DNA from: Streptomyces kronopolitis
Lineage (GTDB): Bacteria > Actinomycetota > Actinomycetes > Streptomycetales > Streptomycetaceae
Assembly: GCF_014646275.1 (NCBI RefSeq)
Contig: NZ_BMND01000051.1
Coordinates: 1-33,236, forward strand
Length of the DNA: 33,236 bases
Reading direction: 5' to 3'
Positions 1-6,718 of the stretch are shown piece after piece. Each line of letters begins with the position of its first letter. Position 1 is the stretch's first letter. The notes under the pieces are model-generated. The model searched no databases and was not told the DNA's origin. It saw nothing but the letters and a program-made list of their open reading frames with translations. A program made the translations under genes and the position numbers.

Positions 1-143
1 GCGGCCGTTGCCGGGGCGGCGCCCGCCGCCAGCCGGCCGGCCAGCAGCGCCAGCACGACGGCCGGGCGCCGCCGCAGCGCGCGGGCGGACCGGGCCTGCG
101 CACGAGGCGAATCGGGCCGGGACGGTGCGGAGTTCGCGGACAT
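1..143 (-). CDS. Secreted protein, N-terminus only (cut by window edge)
   Basis: On the minus strand an ATG at 143 opens a frame that stays open to base 1, so only about 47 residues are visible. They start with a polar Ser/Pro/Arg-rich stretch, then an Arg cluster (LRRRPAV), then a hydrophobic run rich in Leu and Ala that ends in an A-x-A-like site (APATA). That is the layout of a Sec signal peptide. A purine-rich AGGGGGAA lies about 7 bases before the ATG. Because the mature protein is outside the window, no function can be given. It could also be a membrane protein whose first helix this is. Confidence 0.55.
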   Translation of the reverse strand, partial: MSANSAPSRPDSPRAQARSARALRRRPAVVLALLAGRLAAGAAPATA

Positions 144-170
144 GGTGTGGTTCCCCCTGGGATCGATCGT

Positions 171-950
171 TCAGCCATTATGGGCGGCGGCGGGCACTCC
201 GGCCGAGGTCTCGACCTCCAGCAGGGAGGCGCTGTGCCGCTCCGCGTCGAAGGCCGCGCGGCCGCCGCGCAGCGCGAACAGCCGCTTGGTGACCGCGATG
301 TAGAGCACCGCGAGGATGTTGATCACCAACGTGGCGATCTTGAGCCAGCTGACCTTCTCGGTCAGCTCGTAGATCTCCAGCGGCAGGAAGGCCGCCGTGG
401 CGACCACCGTCAGATACTCCGCCCACCGCTTGGCGCGCCACAGGCCGACGCCCTCGACGATCTCCACGAGGGCGTAGACCAGCAGCAGCGCGGCCACCAG
501 CACCAGCGTGGAGTGCCGGTAGCCGAAGGTCTTCTGGATGGTGCCGACGACCGGCGACTGGTCCAGGTCGTAGTGGAAGTGGCGGGCCACGGGGCGGAGC
601 ACGGCGATGTACTCGTCGAAGAACCGGTGGACCGCGTCCTTGCGGTTGCTGAACTGCCAGACGCCGACCGCGGCCAGCACGATGAACACCCCGCGCACCG
701 CCCGCTCGACCGCCAGGAAGCGCAGGATGAACAGATCGCGCAGGACCTTGCCGCGCGGGACCAGCGGGGCGTCGGCGGCCGGGCCACAGCCGTGCGGGTC
801 GCCGAGGACGAAGTCGCCGCAGCGCAGACAGCGCCAGGCCTCGCCGAGGGCGGTGGCGGCGTGCAGCCTCTCCCGGAGGTGCTCCTCGTGCGGGAGGTAG
901 GTGATGTGCCCGCGGCGTGCGCAGGTACGCCGGTCCCAGTCGATCTTCAT
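171..950 (-). CDS. DUF2127 family membrane protein
   Basis: This 259-residue protein has an N-terminal soluble part of about 65 residues holding Cys10, His14 and a CLRCG pair near residues 41-44, which looks like a small zinc ribbon. About four hydrophobic segments follow (around 75-100, 140-165, 170-190 and 200-220). The order and the motif with WRAKRWAEYLT match the DUF2127 family of small integral membrane proteins, whose function is unknown. The ATG at 950 has AAAGGAA about 13 bases upstream. It is transcribed leftward and is followed after a short gap by the truncated secreted-protein gene; the two could be co-transcribed. The family call is from sequence pattern, not a search. Confidence 0.8.
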   Translation of the reverse strand: MKIDWDRRTCARRGHITYLPHEEHLRERLHAATALGEAWRCLRCGDFVLGDPHGCGPAADAPLVPRGKVLRDLFILRFLAVERAVRGVFIVLAAVGVWQFSNRKDAVHRFFDEYIAVLRPVARHFHYDLDQSPVVGTIQKTFGYRHSTLVLVAALLLVYALVEIVEGVGLWRAKRWAEYLTVVATAAFLPLEIYELTEKVSWLKIATLVINILAVLYIAVTKRLFALRGGRAAFDAERHSASLLEVETSAGVPAAAHNG

Positions 951-1672
951 CGTTGGAGCCCGTGTTCCTTTCTGGTCCCACGCGGCCCCACGCCGCGGCG
1001 CGGCGCGCAGCCGCGCTCCGTTGTGTCGCGTACATGATGCATGCCGGTCCGTACGGACACGGGGAGGCGGACCCTCCGGGACCTCGCGTCGTACGGAGTG
1101 CAGGACGCGGCGGCGCTCGCCGTTGGTTGCGACCGCGGCGGGATCGGTGCGTCACACCGGCCGGGGGGCGCTCGGCGCGGCACGCCGCCGGCCACCGCCG
1201 CCCGCCCCGCCGGCCGCGCACGACGAAGCCCCGCCTCGGGGCCTTGCCACCCGGTGGTCTCCGGGGGCGGCGCCGAGGCGGGGCCTGGGTCGGGCGGGAG
1301 GAGCGGCGTCGATGGACGGCCGCTCCCCCCGATGCGGACGAACCCCCAAGTCCGCGCCGCCGTCCGGGGACGGTCGGCGTGGACCCCGCAGTGAGGTCCT
1401 GTCCCGGGCCCCCTGGATTCCTGCCAGATCCAGCGGACCACGCTGCCCATGGTGCCGCCGCGGACCGCCTCAACAGGCAGGCGAAGGGCCCCCTTTGGCA
1501 GGCCTTTGGTCCATAAAATCCGGATCAGCGAAGGATGCCGGACCGTGCGGGCGGGCCGCCGCCCGCCCCGCGGGCCCGGCTCCCCCGATCGAACACGTGT
1601 GGTTACACTCGCCCGACTGCAGACGGGAACTGCAGGCACTGCCGTAGGGGACTGCGTAGGGGAGTCGGGCTG
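951..1672. other. Long intergenic region without a convincing gene
   Basis: About 720 bases hold no reading frame with natural-looking protein or Streptomyces codon bias; the open frames are Arg/Pro/Gly-rich products of high GC. The region must contain the promoter of the DUF2127 gene (leftward) and of the 54-residue protein gene (rightward). A 12-bp inverted repeat lies at 1228-1284, an 8-bp palindrome ACACGTGT at 1593-1600, a possible -10 TACACT at 1604-1609, and a near-duplicate of ACTGCCGTAGGGG at 1638-1662 just before the small gene. Confidence 0.6.
1228..1284. repeat. 12-bp inverted repeat with nested hairpin
   Basis: GCCCCGCCTCGG at 1228-1239 is the exact reverse complement of the bases at 1273-1284. 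The 33-base spacer contains a smaller hairpin (CCAC/GTGG around 1248-1257). It sits in the gene-free region and has no T-tract, so it could be a cruciform, an RNA hairpin or a remnant terminator. Confidence 0.6.
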
Positions 1673-1837
1673 ATGGCGCAGGCCAAGAAGATCGTGCTGT
1701 ATCTGCTGATCGTCTTCGTGCTGTACACGATCATCACCTCCCCCAAGCGCGCCGCCGACCTGGTCCAGATAGGCTTCGAGGGCATCTCGTCCGCCGCTCA
1801 GGGCGTGGGCCAGTTCATGACCCAGCTGATCAGCTAG
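1673..1837 (+). CDS. Small single-helix membrane protein (54 aa)
   Basis: A 54-residue protein begins at ATG 1673 behind a strong ribosome site (AGGGGAG at 1659-1665). Residues 6-22 (KIVLYLLIVFVLYTIIT) form one transmembrane helix. They are followed by a basic SPKR and a C-terminal amphipathic stretch that ends GQFMTQLIS. The low Arg/Pro content and natural composition, unlike the neighbouring open frames, support it as a real gene. No known family is recognised; similar tiny hydrophobic proteins are common in Streptomyces. A longer in-frame extension upstream looks non-coding, so the start at 1673 is preferred. Confidence 0.8.
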   Translation: MAQAKKIVLYLLIVFVLYTIITSPKRAADLVQIGFEGISSAAQGVGQFMTQLIS

Positions 1838-1969
1838 GGCCTTCCGCGACAGGCGCTCGGCCCCGTCCGGCCGGCGGCGCCGAGGCCGCCCGGCGATCCG
1901 CCCCGCGATCGGCCGGCCCCCGGCCCGGCCGCACCGGTCCGGCCCGCACCCCCGCCCACGGAGGCCCCT

Positions 1970-2263
1970 GTGATCCGCCACCTGGTCCTGTTCAAGCTCA
2001 ATGACGGCGTCTCCCGCGACGAGGAGCGCGTGCAGGCCGGCGCCCGCGCGTTCGCGGCGCTGGAGGGCGAGATCCCGGAGCTGACGTTCTGGGAGTGCGC
2101 CTGGAACATCACCGACCGCCCGATCGCCCACGACTTCGCGATCAATTCGGCCGTGGCCGACAAGGACGCCCTCCGGCGCTACCTGGAGCATCCGGCCCAT
2201 CAGGCCGCCGCCGCACAGTGGCGTGAATTCGCCACCTGGGTGATCGCCGACTACGAATTCTGA
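1970..2263 (+). CDS. Dabb family (stress-responsive alpha-beta barrel) protein
   Basis: The 97-residue product starts at a GTG preceded by GGAGG (1960-1964). The opening IRHLVLFKL, the central WECAWNI region and the C-terminal YLEHPAHQ motif are typical of the Dabb (dimeric alpha-beta barrel, stress-responsive) family. These are small ferredoxin-like dimers; some are polyketide cyclases or ligand binders but most have no assigned substrate. The protein has the usual length for the family. It stands alone between the small membrane protein and the sigma gene pair. Confidence 0.85.
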   Translation: MIRHLVLFKLNDGVSRDEERVQAGARAFAALEGEIPELTFWECAWNITDRPIAHDFAINSAVADKDALRRYLEHPAHQAAAAQWREFATWVIADYEF

Positions 2264-2417
2264 GCCGCGGCGCCCGCGCGTCCGGCACCGCCGAGCCCCT
2301 CGCCCCGTACGGGCGGGGGGCTTCGCCGTACCCCCGGGCGCCCACCGCCGCCCACCGGCCCCCCGGATGCCCCGCACCCACCCCAACTCTCTGTTCAACA
2401 CGGCGTTATGGGGTGCT

Positions 2418-2430
2418 TGCACACAGTGCA
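2418..2430. promoter_or_regulatory. Palindrome in sigF-like upstream region
   Basis: TGCAC-ACA-GTGCA is a perfect inverted repeat in the unusually AT-rich stretch 2390-2480 upstream of the first sigma gene. It overlaps a possible -35 (TTGCAC, 2417-2422). No clear SigB-type -10 is seen here, so this promoter is probably read by a different holoenzyme than the one upstream of the second sigma gene. The operator role is inferred. Confidence 0.35.
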
Positions 2431-2492
2431 CATGTCTTGTGATGCTATGACCGCTTTTGCCGGATACATGCACTGTGAAGGGTGGCGTGACC

Positions 2493-3296
2493 GTGACGGC
2501 CCGTACTGCGCCCAAGGCTCCATCCCGCGAGAGCCGAAGCGCGGACACGCGGGCACTCACACAGGTGCTGTTCGCCGAGCTGACGGACCTCGAACCCGGC
2601 ACCCCGGAGCACACCCGGGTCCGTGCCGCGCTGATCGAGGCCAATCTCCCGCTGGTCCGCTATGCCGCGGCCCGCTTCCGCAGCCGCAACGAACCCATGG
2701 AAGACGTCATCCAGGTCGGCACCATCGGCCTGATCAACGCGATCGACCGCTTCGATCCGGACCGGGGCGTCCAGTTCCCCACCTTCGCGATGCCCACCGT
2801 CGTCGGCGAGATCAAACGCTACTTTCGAGACAATGTCCGCACGGTCCATGTGCCGCGCCGCCTCCACGAGCTGTGGGTGCAGGTCAACGGCGCCACCGAG
2901 GACCTGACGGTGCTGCACGGCCGCTCCCCCACCACCGCCGAGATCGCCGAACGCCTCAAGATCGGCGAGGACGAGGTGCTGGCCTGCCTGGAGGCCGGCC
3001 GCTCGTATCACGCCACCTCGCTGGAGGCCGCCCAGGAGGGCGACGGCCTGCCCGGACTGCTCGACCGCCTCGGCTACGAGGACCCGGAACTCGCCGGGGT
3101 CGAGCACCGCGACCTCGTCCGGCACCTCCTCGTCCAGCTGCCCGAGCGGGAACAGCGGATCCTTCTGCTGCGTTACTACAGCAATCTGACGCAGTCCCAG
3201 ATCAGTGCGGAGCTGGGGGTGTCGCAGATGCATGTGTCACGGCTACTGTCGCGGAGCTTCGCCCGGCTGCGATCCGCAAACAGGATCGACGCCTAA
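2493..3296 (+). CDS. sigF: SigB/SigF-family RNA polymerase sigma factor
   Basis: A 267-residue group 3 sigma factor without region 1. Region 2 runs from NLPLVRYAAARF through QVGTIGLINAIDRFD to the DNA-melting stretch FPTFAMPTVVGEIKRYFRD. Region 3 follows (VHVPRRLHELW), and region 4 contains LTQSQISAELGVSQMHVSRLL, the helix-turn-helix that reads the -35. The C-terminus ends RSANRIDA, as I recall for S. coelicolor SigF, the spore-maturation sigma factor. I chose GTG 2493 because the first residues (TARTAPKAP) then align with the remembered SigF start; GTG 2487 and TTG 2457 are also in frame, and GAAGGGTGG at 2477-2485 serves either GTG. No anti-sigma gene adjoins it. The role in spore development is by family and gene order. 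Confidence 0.9.
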   Translation: MTARTAPKAPSRESRSADTRALTQVLFAELTDLEPGTPEHTRVRAALIEANLPLVRYAAARFRSRNEPMEDVIQVGTIGLINAIDRFDPDRGVQFPTFAMPTVVGEIKRYFRDNVRTVHVPRRLHELWVQVNGATEDLTVLHGRSPTTAEIAERLKIGEDEVLACLEAGRSYHATSLEAAQEGDGLPGLLDRLGYEDPELAGVEHRDLVRHLLVQLPEREQRILLLRYYSNLTQSQISAELGVSQMHVSRLLSRSFARLRSANRIDA

Positions 3297-3298
3297 CC

Positions 3299-3316
3299 GG
3301 GACGGGCGACCGTCCC
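3299..3316 (+). terminator. Hairpin after the sigF-like gene
   Basis: GGGACGG-GCGA-CCGTCCC forms a perfect 7-bp stem with a GNRA-type loop three bases after the stop codon at 3294-3296. There is no T-tract, as is common for Streptomyces terminators. It would separate transcription of the two sigma genes. Confidence 0.5.
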
Positions 3317-3389
3317 CGCACAGCCTGCGCAGATATGTCGACATGGCGCTACAGCGTGTTGCCGACATGTGACATTCTGCAGGAACCGC

Positions 3390-3415
3390 GTTTGCCGTAG
3401 CGCTGCCTCCGGTAT
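3390..3415 (+). promoter_or_regulatory. SigB/F-type promoter for the sigN-like gene
   Basis: GTTTGC (3390-3395), a 14-base spacer, then CGGTAT (3410-3415) closely matches the promoter class read by Gram-positive SigB-family sigma factors (GTTT, 12-15 bases, GGGTAT). The start codon lies about 80 bases downstream. One of the two sigma factors encoded here, or a paralogue, probably drives this gene, giving auto- or cross-activation. Upstream, a palindrome ATGTCGACAT (3335-3344) and a repeat of CGACATG at 3363-3369 could bind a regulator. Confidence 0.75.
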
Positions 3416-3433
3416 TCAGGTGGAGGTATCCCT

Positions 3434-3456
3434 CCCCGGTCCACCCCGGACCGGGG
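3434..3456 (+). other. Hairpin in the leader of the sigN-like mRNA
   Basis: CCCCGGTCC and GGACCGGGG form a perfect 9-bp stem with a 5-base loop, between the SigB-type -10 (3415) and the ribosome site (3484-3493). It would be the first stable structure in the transcript. It may stabilise the mRNA or act as a leader terminator; no T-tract follows. Confidence 0.5.
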
Positions 3457-3494
3457 ACGCCGCAGCGACCCGTCCGCGACCTCAAGGGGGTGGC

Positions 3495-4331
3495 ATGTCC
3501 GTAGAACTGGGCAGCTCAAAGGTGCTTTCCGCGATTCCCGCGCCCGCACCGCACGTGCATGACGACGACGCCATCAACACCCGCACGCTCTCCCGCTCCC
3601 TGTTCCTGCGGCTCGCCTCGCTCGACAAGGACTGCGCGGAGCGCACCTACGTCCGCGACACGCTCATCGAGCTGAACCTCCCGCTCGTGCGGTACGCGGC
3701 CGCCCGCTTCCGCAGCCGCAACGAGCCGATGGAGGACATCGTCCAGGTCGGCACGATCGGCCTGATCAAGGCGATCGACCGTTTCGACTGCGAACGCGGC
3801 GTGGAATTCCCGACGTTCGCGATGCCGACGGTGGTCGGTGAGATCAAGCGGTTCTTCCGCGACACCTCGTGGTCCGTGCGGGTCCCGCGCCGGCTCCAGG
3901 AGCTGCGCCTGGCCCTCACCAAGGCCAGCGACGAGCTCTCGCAGAAGCTGGACCGCTCCCCGACCGTCCCCGAACTCGCCCTGTGCCTGGGAGTGTCGGA
4001 GGAGGACGTGGTCGACGGCCTGGCCGTCGGCAACGCCTACACCGCCTCCTCGCTCGACTCCCCGTCCCCCGAGGACGACGGCGGCGAGGGCTCCCTCGCG
4101 GACCGCCTCGGCTACGAGGACAGCGCGCTGGAGGGCGTGGAGTACCGCGAGTCCCTCAAGCCCCTGCTGGCCAAACTCCCGGCCCGTGAGCGGCAGATCA
4201 TCATGCTGCGCTTCTTCGCCAACATGACGCAGTCCCAGATCGGCGAGGAGGTCGGCATCTCCCAGATGCATGTCTCCCGGCTGCTGACCCGCACCCTGGC
4301 GCAGCTGCGCGAGGGCCTGATCTCCGACTGA
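3495..4331 (+). CDS. sigN: SigB/SigF-family RNA polymerase sigma factor, second copy
   Basis: A 278-residue paralogue of the preceding sigma factor, near-identical in region 2 (LVRYAAARFRSRNEPMED, then FAMPTVVGEIKRFFRD) but diverged elsewhere. The extra acidic stretch SPSPEDDGGEGS lies before region 4, and region 4 reads MTQSQIGEEVGISQMHVSRLL. The ATG at 3495 has AAGGGGGTGG just upstream. Placing it next to a sigF-like gene matches the sigF/sigN pair that I recall from S. coelicolor; the symbol rests on that memory and on order, so SigG-like is an alternative. Its own promoter is of the type such factors recognise, implying a feed-forward or autoregulated circuit in aerial hyphae. No anti-sigma or anti-anti-sigma gene is nearby. 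Confidence 0.9.
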   Translation: MSVELGSSKVLSAIPAPAPHVHDDDAINTRTLSRSLFLRLASLDKDCAERTYVRDTLIELNLPLVRYAAARFRSRNEPMEDIVQVGTIGLIKAIDRFDCERGVEFPTFAMPTVVGEIKRFFRDTSWSVRVPRRLQELRLALTKASDELSQKLDRSPTVPELALCLGVSEEDVVDGLAVGNAYTASSLDSPSPEDDGGEGSLADRLGYEDSALEGVEYRESLKPLLAKLPARERQIIMLRFFANMTQSQIGEEVGISQMHVSRLLTRTLAQLREGLISD

Positions 4332-4337
4332 GGAACG

Positions 4338-4380
4338 GTCCGCCGGGGGGCCGTACGGCGTTCCGTGCCGCTCGGCGGAC
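4338..4380 (+). terminator. Inverted repeat after the sigN-like gene
   Basis: GTCCGCCG at 4338-4345 pairs exactly with CGGCGGAC at 4373-4380, starting six bases after the stop. The 27-base loop includes CCGTACGG, which can fold on itself. It is a plausible T-less terminator. Confidence 0.35.
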
Positions 4381-4495
4381 AGTTGCAGAGGACACCGGGC
4401 AGCGGGGGCGTGGCGCACACCGCGCACGCCCGCCCGTTCGAGAGCCGTCCGTCCGCCCTCTGTACACCTGACACCCCGTCAGCAACACTGGCCCG

Positions 4496-5302
4496 ATGCG
4501 ACGGACCACTGCTGCCTGTGCCTCTGCGGCCGTGCTGTGCCTGGGTGTTCTGCTCACCGGCTGCGGGGACGTGGCCGGGCAGGGCTACGCCGCGGTGGGC
4601 GCGGCGGACCCCGCCGGCGGCCATCCGCCGGTCTCGCCCGTACCGCCCCGGGACGGTGTCGAGCTGACACCGCTGGACGGCGGCGACGGCGCGCACGACA
4701 GCGGTGAGCGCGGCCACGGCGGTACGCACCCCGCACGCCCCGGCGCGAGCGCCTCTTCCGGCAGCGGTTCCGACCGCACCTCCGGTCCGGGCCAGTCCAC
4801 CGGTGACGCCGCCACACCCGACGCCCGCACCACGCCCTCCCCTGGGAGACCTGCCGGCCGGGGCGGTGGAAGCACCCCCGCTCCCCCGCCGGCCACGCCC
4901 AACTCGCCCGCGCCGCCGCACGGTTCACGGCCTCCCTCGCACGGTTCGCCCTCCCCCGAGCCGCCCTCGCCCACCCTGCCGCCCGGTCCGGGCGCCCCCG
5001 CCGGTCTGCTGATCGGCGGGCTCCGCCTCGCCGGCACCGATGTCCGCTGGTGCCAGAAGGTCTCCCTCGACTTCCTCAACACCGGCGGCCGGCCCGTCAC
5101 CGCCGGGACCGTCACGTTCGGCACGCACATCATCGGCGGCCTCGGCATCGACTGGGCCACGATCGCCTCCACCCACGCGCTGCCGCTGCCGCTCGCCCCG
5201 GGCCGGAAGCGGTCCGGCAGCTGGCGGGTGTGCGTGGACGGCTGGCGGGTGCCGCTGGGCATGCACCTCGACACCAGGGACGTGTCCTTCACCTGGAAGT
5301 AG
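4496..5302 (+). CDS. Pro/Ser/Gly-rich secreted lipoprotein
   Basis: A 268-residue protein with an N-terminal signal peptide and lipobox ending LLTGC, giving the lipidated Cys at residue 23. Residues 25-165 are a low-complexity linker of Pro, Ser, Gly, Thr and His, as expected for a segment that spans the thick cell wall. Residues from about 168 (LLIGGLRLAG) to the end form a compact globular domain with two Cys (in WCQKVS and WRVCVDGW) that could form a disulphide. Its fold is not recognised; the pattern suggests an immunoglobulin-like beta sandwich. There is no clear ribosome site before the ATG. It follows the second sigma gene in the same direction and might belong to its regulon. Confidence 0.8.
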   Translation: MRRTTAACASAAVLCLGVLLTGCGDVAGQGYAAVGAADPAGGHPPVSPVPPRDGVELTPLDGGDGAHDSGERGHGGTHPARPGASASSGSGSDRTSGPGQSTGDAATPDARTTPSPGRPAGRGGGSTPAPPPATPNSPAPPHGSRPPSHGSPSPEPPSPTLPPGPGAPAGLLIGGLRLAGTDVRWCQKVSLDFLNTGGRPVTAGTVTFGTHIIGGLGIDWATIASTHALPLPLAPGRKRSGSWRVCVDGWRVPLGMHLDTRDVSFTWK

Positions 5303-5492
5303 CCGGGAGCCGAGCGGCGCGGGGGCCCGCACGCCCGCCCCCGCTCCCCGCACGCGCGCCCACGCTCCCCGCCCCGCTCCCGAGAAGCCTCCGGATGTTC
5401 CTTCCTGGATAGCGATGAGTTCCGAGGGGTGCGACGGTCTGAAGAGGCACAGACGCGGCCACCGGCAGCGCATCCGTCCCAGGGAGAAGACC

Positions 5493-5966
5493 ATGCCCAA
5501 GATCACCCCCAACCTCTGGTTCGACACCCAGGGCAAGGAGGCCGCCGAGTTCTACTGCTCGGTGTTCCCGAACTCGCGGATCAAGGAAGTGACCCACTAC
5601 AACGAGGCGGGCCCGCGCCCCGCGGGCACCGTGCTGACCGTGGTGTTCGAGCTGGACGGCCAGGAGTACCTGGCGATCAACGGCGGTCCGGAATTCACCT
5701 TCAGCGAGGCGATCTCGCTGATGATCACCTGCGCCGACCAGGACGAGATCGACTACTACTGGGCCAAGCTCTCCGAGGGCGGCGAGGAGGGCCCCTGCGG
5801 CTGGCTGAAGGACAGGTACGGCCTGTCCTGGCAGGTGGCGCCGGACGGGATGGCGGAGCTGCTCAACGATCCGGACCAGGACCGGGCGGCCCGCGCCATG
5901 AAGGCCATGTTCGGCATGAAGAAGATCGACATCGCCGCGCTCCGGGCGGCCGCGGACGCGGGATAG
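5493..5966 (+). CDS. VOC superfamily PhnB-like protein
   Basis: A 157-residue protein starting at ATG 5493 behind AGGGAGAAG. The pattern ITPNLWFDTQGKEAAEFY, then FELDGQEYLAINGGP, then ISLMITCADQDEIDYYW and CGWLKDRYGLSWQV is diagnostic of the PhnB / 3-demethylubiquinone-methyltransferase-like branch of vicinal-oxygen-chelate proteins. Members are beta-alpha-beta-beta-beta modules related to glyoxalase and bleomycin-resistance proteins, and most have no proven substrate. It stands alone and converges on the MarR gene. The upstream in-frame extension is Ala/Pro/Arg-rich noise. Confidence 0.9.
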   Translation: MPKITPNLWFDTQGKEAAEFYCSVFPNSRIKEVTHYNEAGPRPAGTVLTVVFELDGQEYLAINGGPEFTFSEAISLMITCADQDEIDYYWAKLSEGGEEGPCGWLKDRYGLSWQVAPDGMAELLNDPDQDRAARAMKAMFGMKKIDIAALRAAADAG

Positions 5967-5989
5967 GGTCGGCGGCGCCCCGTACACCG

Positions 5990-6046
5990 GGGGCGGCGGC
6001 CCGGACCGGGCTGCCGCCCCGGACGGCGGGGCGTTTCACGAACGCC
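5990..6046. terminator. Double hairpin between convergent VOC and MarR genes
   Basis: A 13-bp stem with one G-T pair joins 5990-6002 to 6008-6020 around a 5-base loop. A second stem, GGCGTT/AACGCC, joins 6030-6035 to 6041-6046. Their position between two converging genes fits a bidirectional terminator. Confidence 0.6.
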
Positions 6047-6079
6047 GGGGCGTCTCCCGGACGGCTGCGTCCCGGCCGC

Positions 6080-6631
6080 TCACGAGCGGCTGCGGTTGCG
6101 TCCCGTGCGCAGCGGCCGGGGCTCCGGGCCGGGCCGGACGCCCACCTCGCGCAGCGCCCGGGCGGCCGCGTGCACGGCCGTGGGGGACGCCTCGGCGAAC
6201 ACGGCCTCATGGGCGTCGGCGTGGGTGCGGACGGCGTGCTCGGCGCAGGACACGCCGTCCCCGGTCAGCCGTATGACGGTGCTGCGGCCGTCGTCCGAGG
6301 AGGGCTCCCGCAGCACGAGACCGCGGGCGGCGAGGTGGTTGACCACGTTGCTGATGCCGCCGGAGGACAGCAGCAGGGCGCGGCCGAGCGCGTTCGGCTT
6401 CATCGCGTACGGCTCACCCGCTCGGCGCAGCGCGGCCAGGATGTCGAACTCCGCGACCGTGAGGCCGAGTTCGGGCAGTATCCGGCGGGTGGCCTGGTCC
6501 AGCGCGCCGGCCAGCTGCGTGATGCGTTTCGACAGCTCCGTCGAGGGCCGCAGCACGTCGGGCAGCTCGGCCCGCCAGGCGCCCAGCAGGGCGTCGACGG
6601 GGTCGGATCCTGGTCCGGGCGCGGCGGTCAC
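6080..6631 (-). CDS. MarR family transcriptional regulator
   Basis: A 183-residue regulator with the MarR winged helix-turn-helix in its middle: GLTVAEFDILAALRRAGEPY, the recognition helix region LLLSSGGISNVVNHLAARGLV, and the wing REPSSDDGRSTVIRLTGDG. The long N-terminal helix (residues 30-50) would form the dimer interface. GTG 6631 is the apparent start, with no strong ribosome site. It is divergent from the amidohydrolase gene, and the 87-base gap contains an AT-rich palindrome, so it probably represses itself and the amidohydrolase in response to a small ligand. The C-terminus is an Arg-rich tail. Confidence 0.88.
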   Translation of the reverse strand: MTAAPGPGSDPVDALLGAWRAELPDVLRPSTELSKRITQLAGALDQATRRILPELGLTVAEFDILAALRRAGEPYAMKPNALGRALLLSSGGISNVVNHLAARGLVLREPSSDDGRSTVIRLTGDGVSCAEHAVRTHADAHEAVFAEASPTAVHAAARALREVGVRPGPEPRPLRTGRNRSRS

Positions 6632-6659
6632 GTCCGGCAGGATAGTTCAGCGCCATGAT

Positions 6660-6677
6660 AGCTTTCTAAAAAGCTTT
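6660..6677. promoter_or_regulatory. Putative MarR operator
   Basis: AGCTTT-CTAA-AAAGCT is a perfect inverted repeat that overlaps a second palindrome, AAAGCTTT (6670-6677). It is the only AT-rich spot in this neighbourhood and lies between divergent MarR and amidohydrolase genes. The binding role is inferred from position and symmetry. Confidence 0.5.
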
Positions 6678-6718
6678 CTTCCGAGTGTGTATCCGAACGT
6701 GTAGAGGTGTGATCCGCC

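Noticed and set aside
2457..2492. Earlier TTG/GTG starts of the sigF-like gene
   Set aside because: The added residues do not resemble remembered SigF N-termini, and the ribosome site at 2477-2485 lies inside that extension.
947..2644. 565-codon open frame on the minus strand across the 5' gene-free region and the Dabb gene
   Set aside because: Arg/Gly/Ala-rich product without domain pattern, antisense to well-supported genes; a product of high GC.
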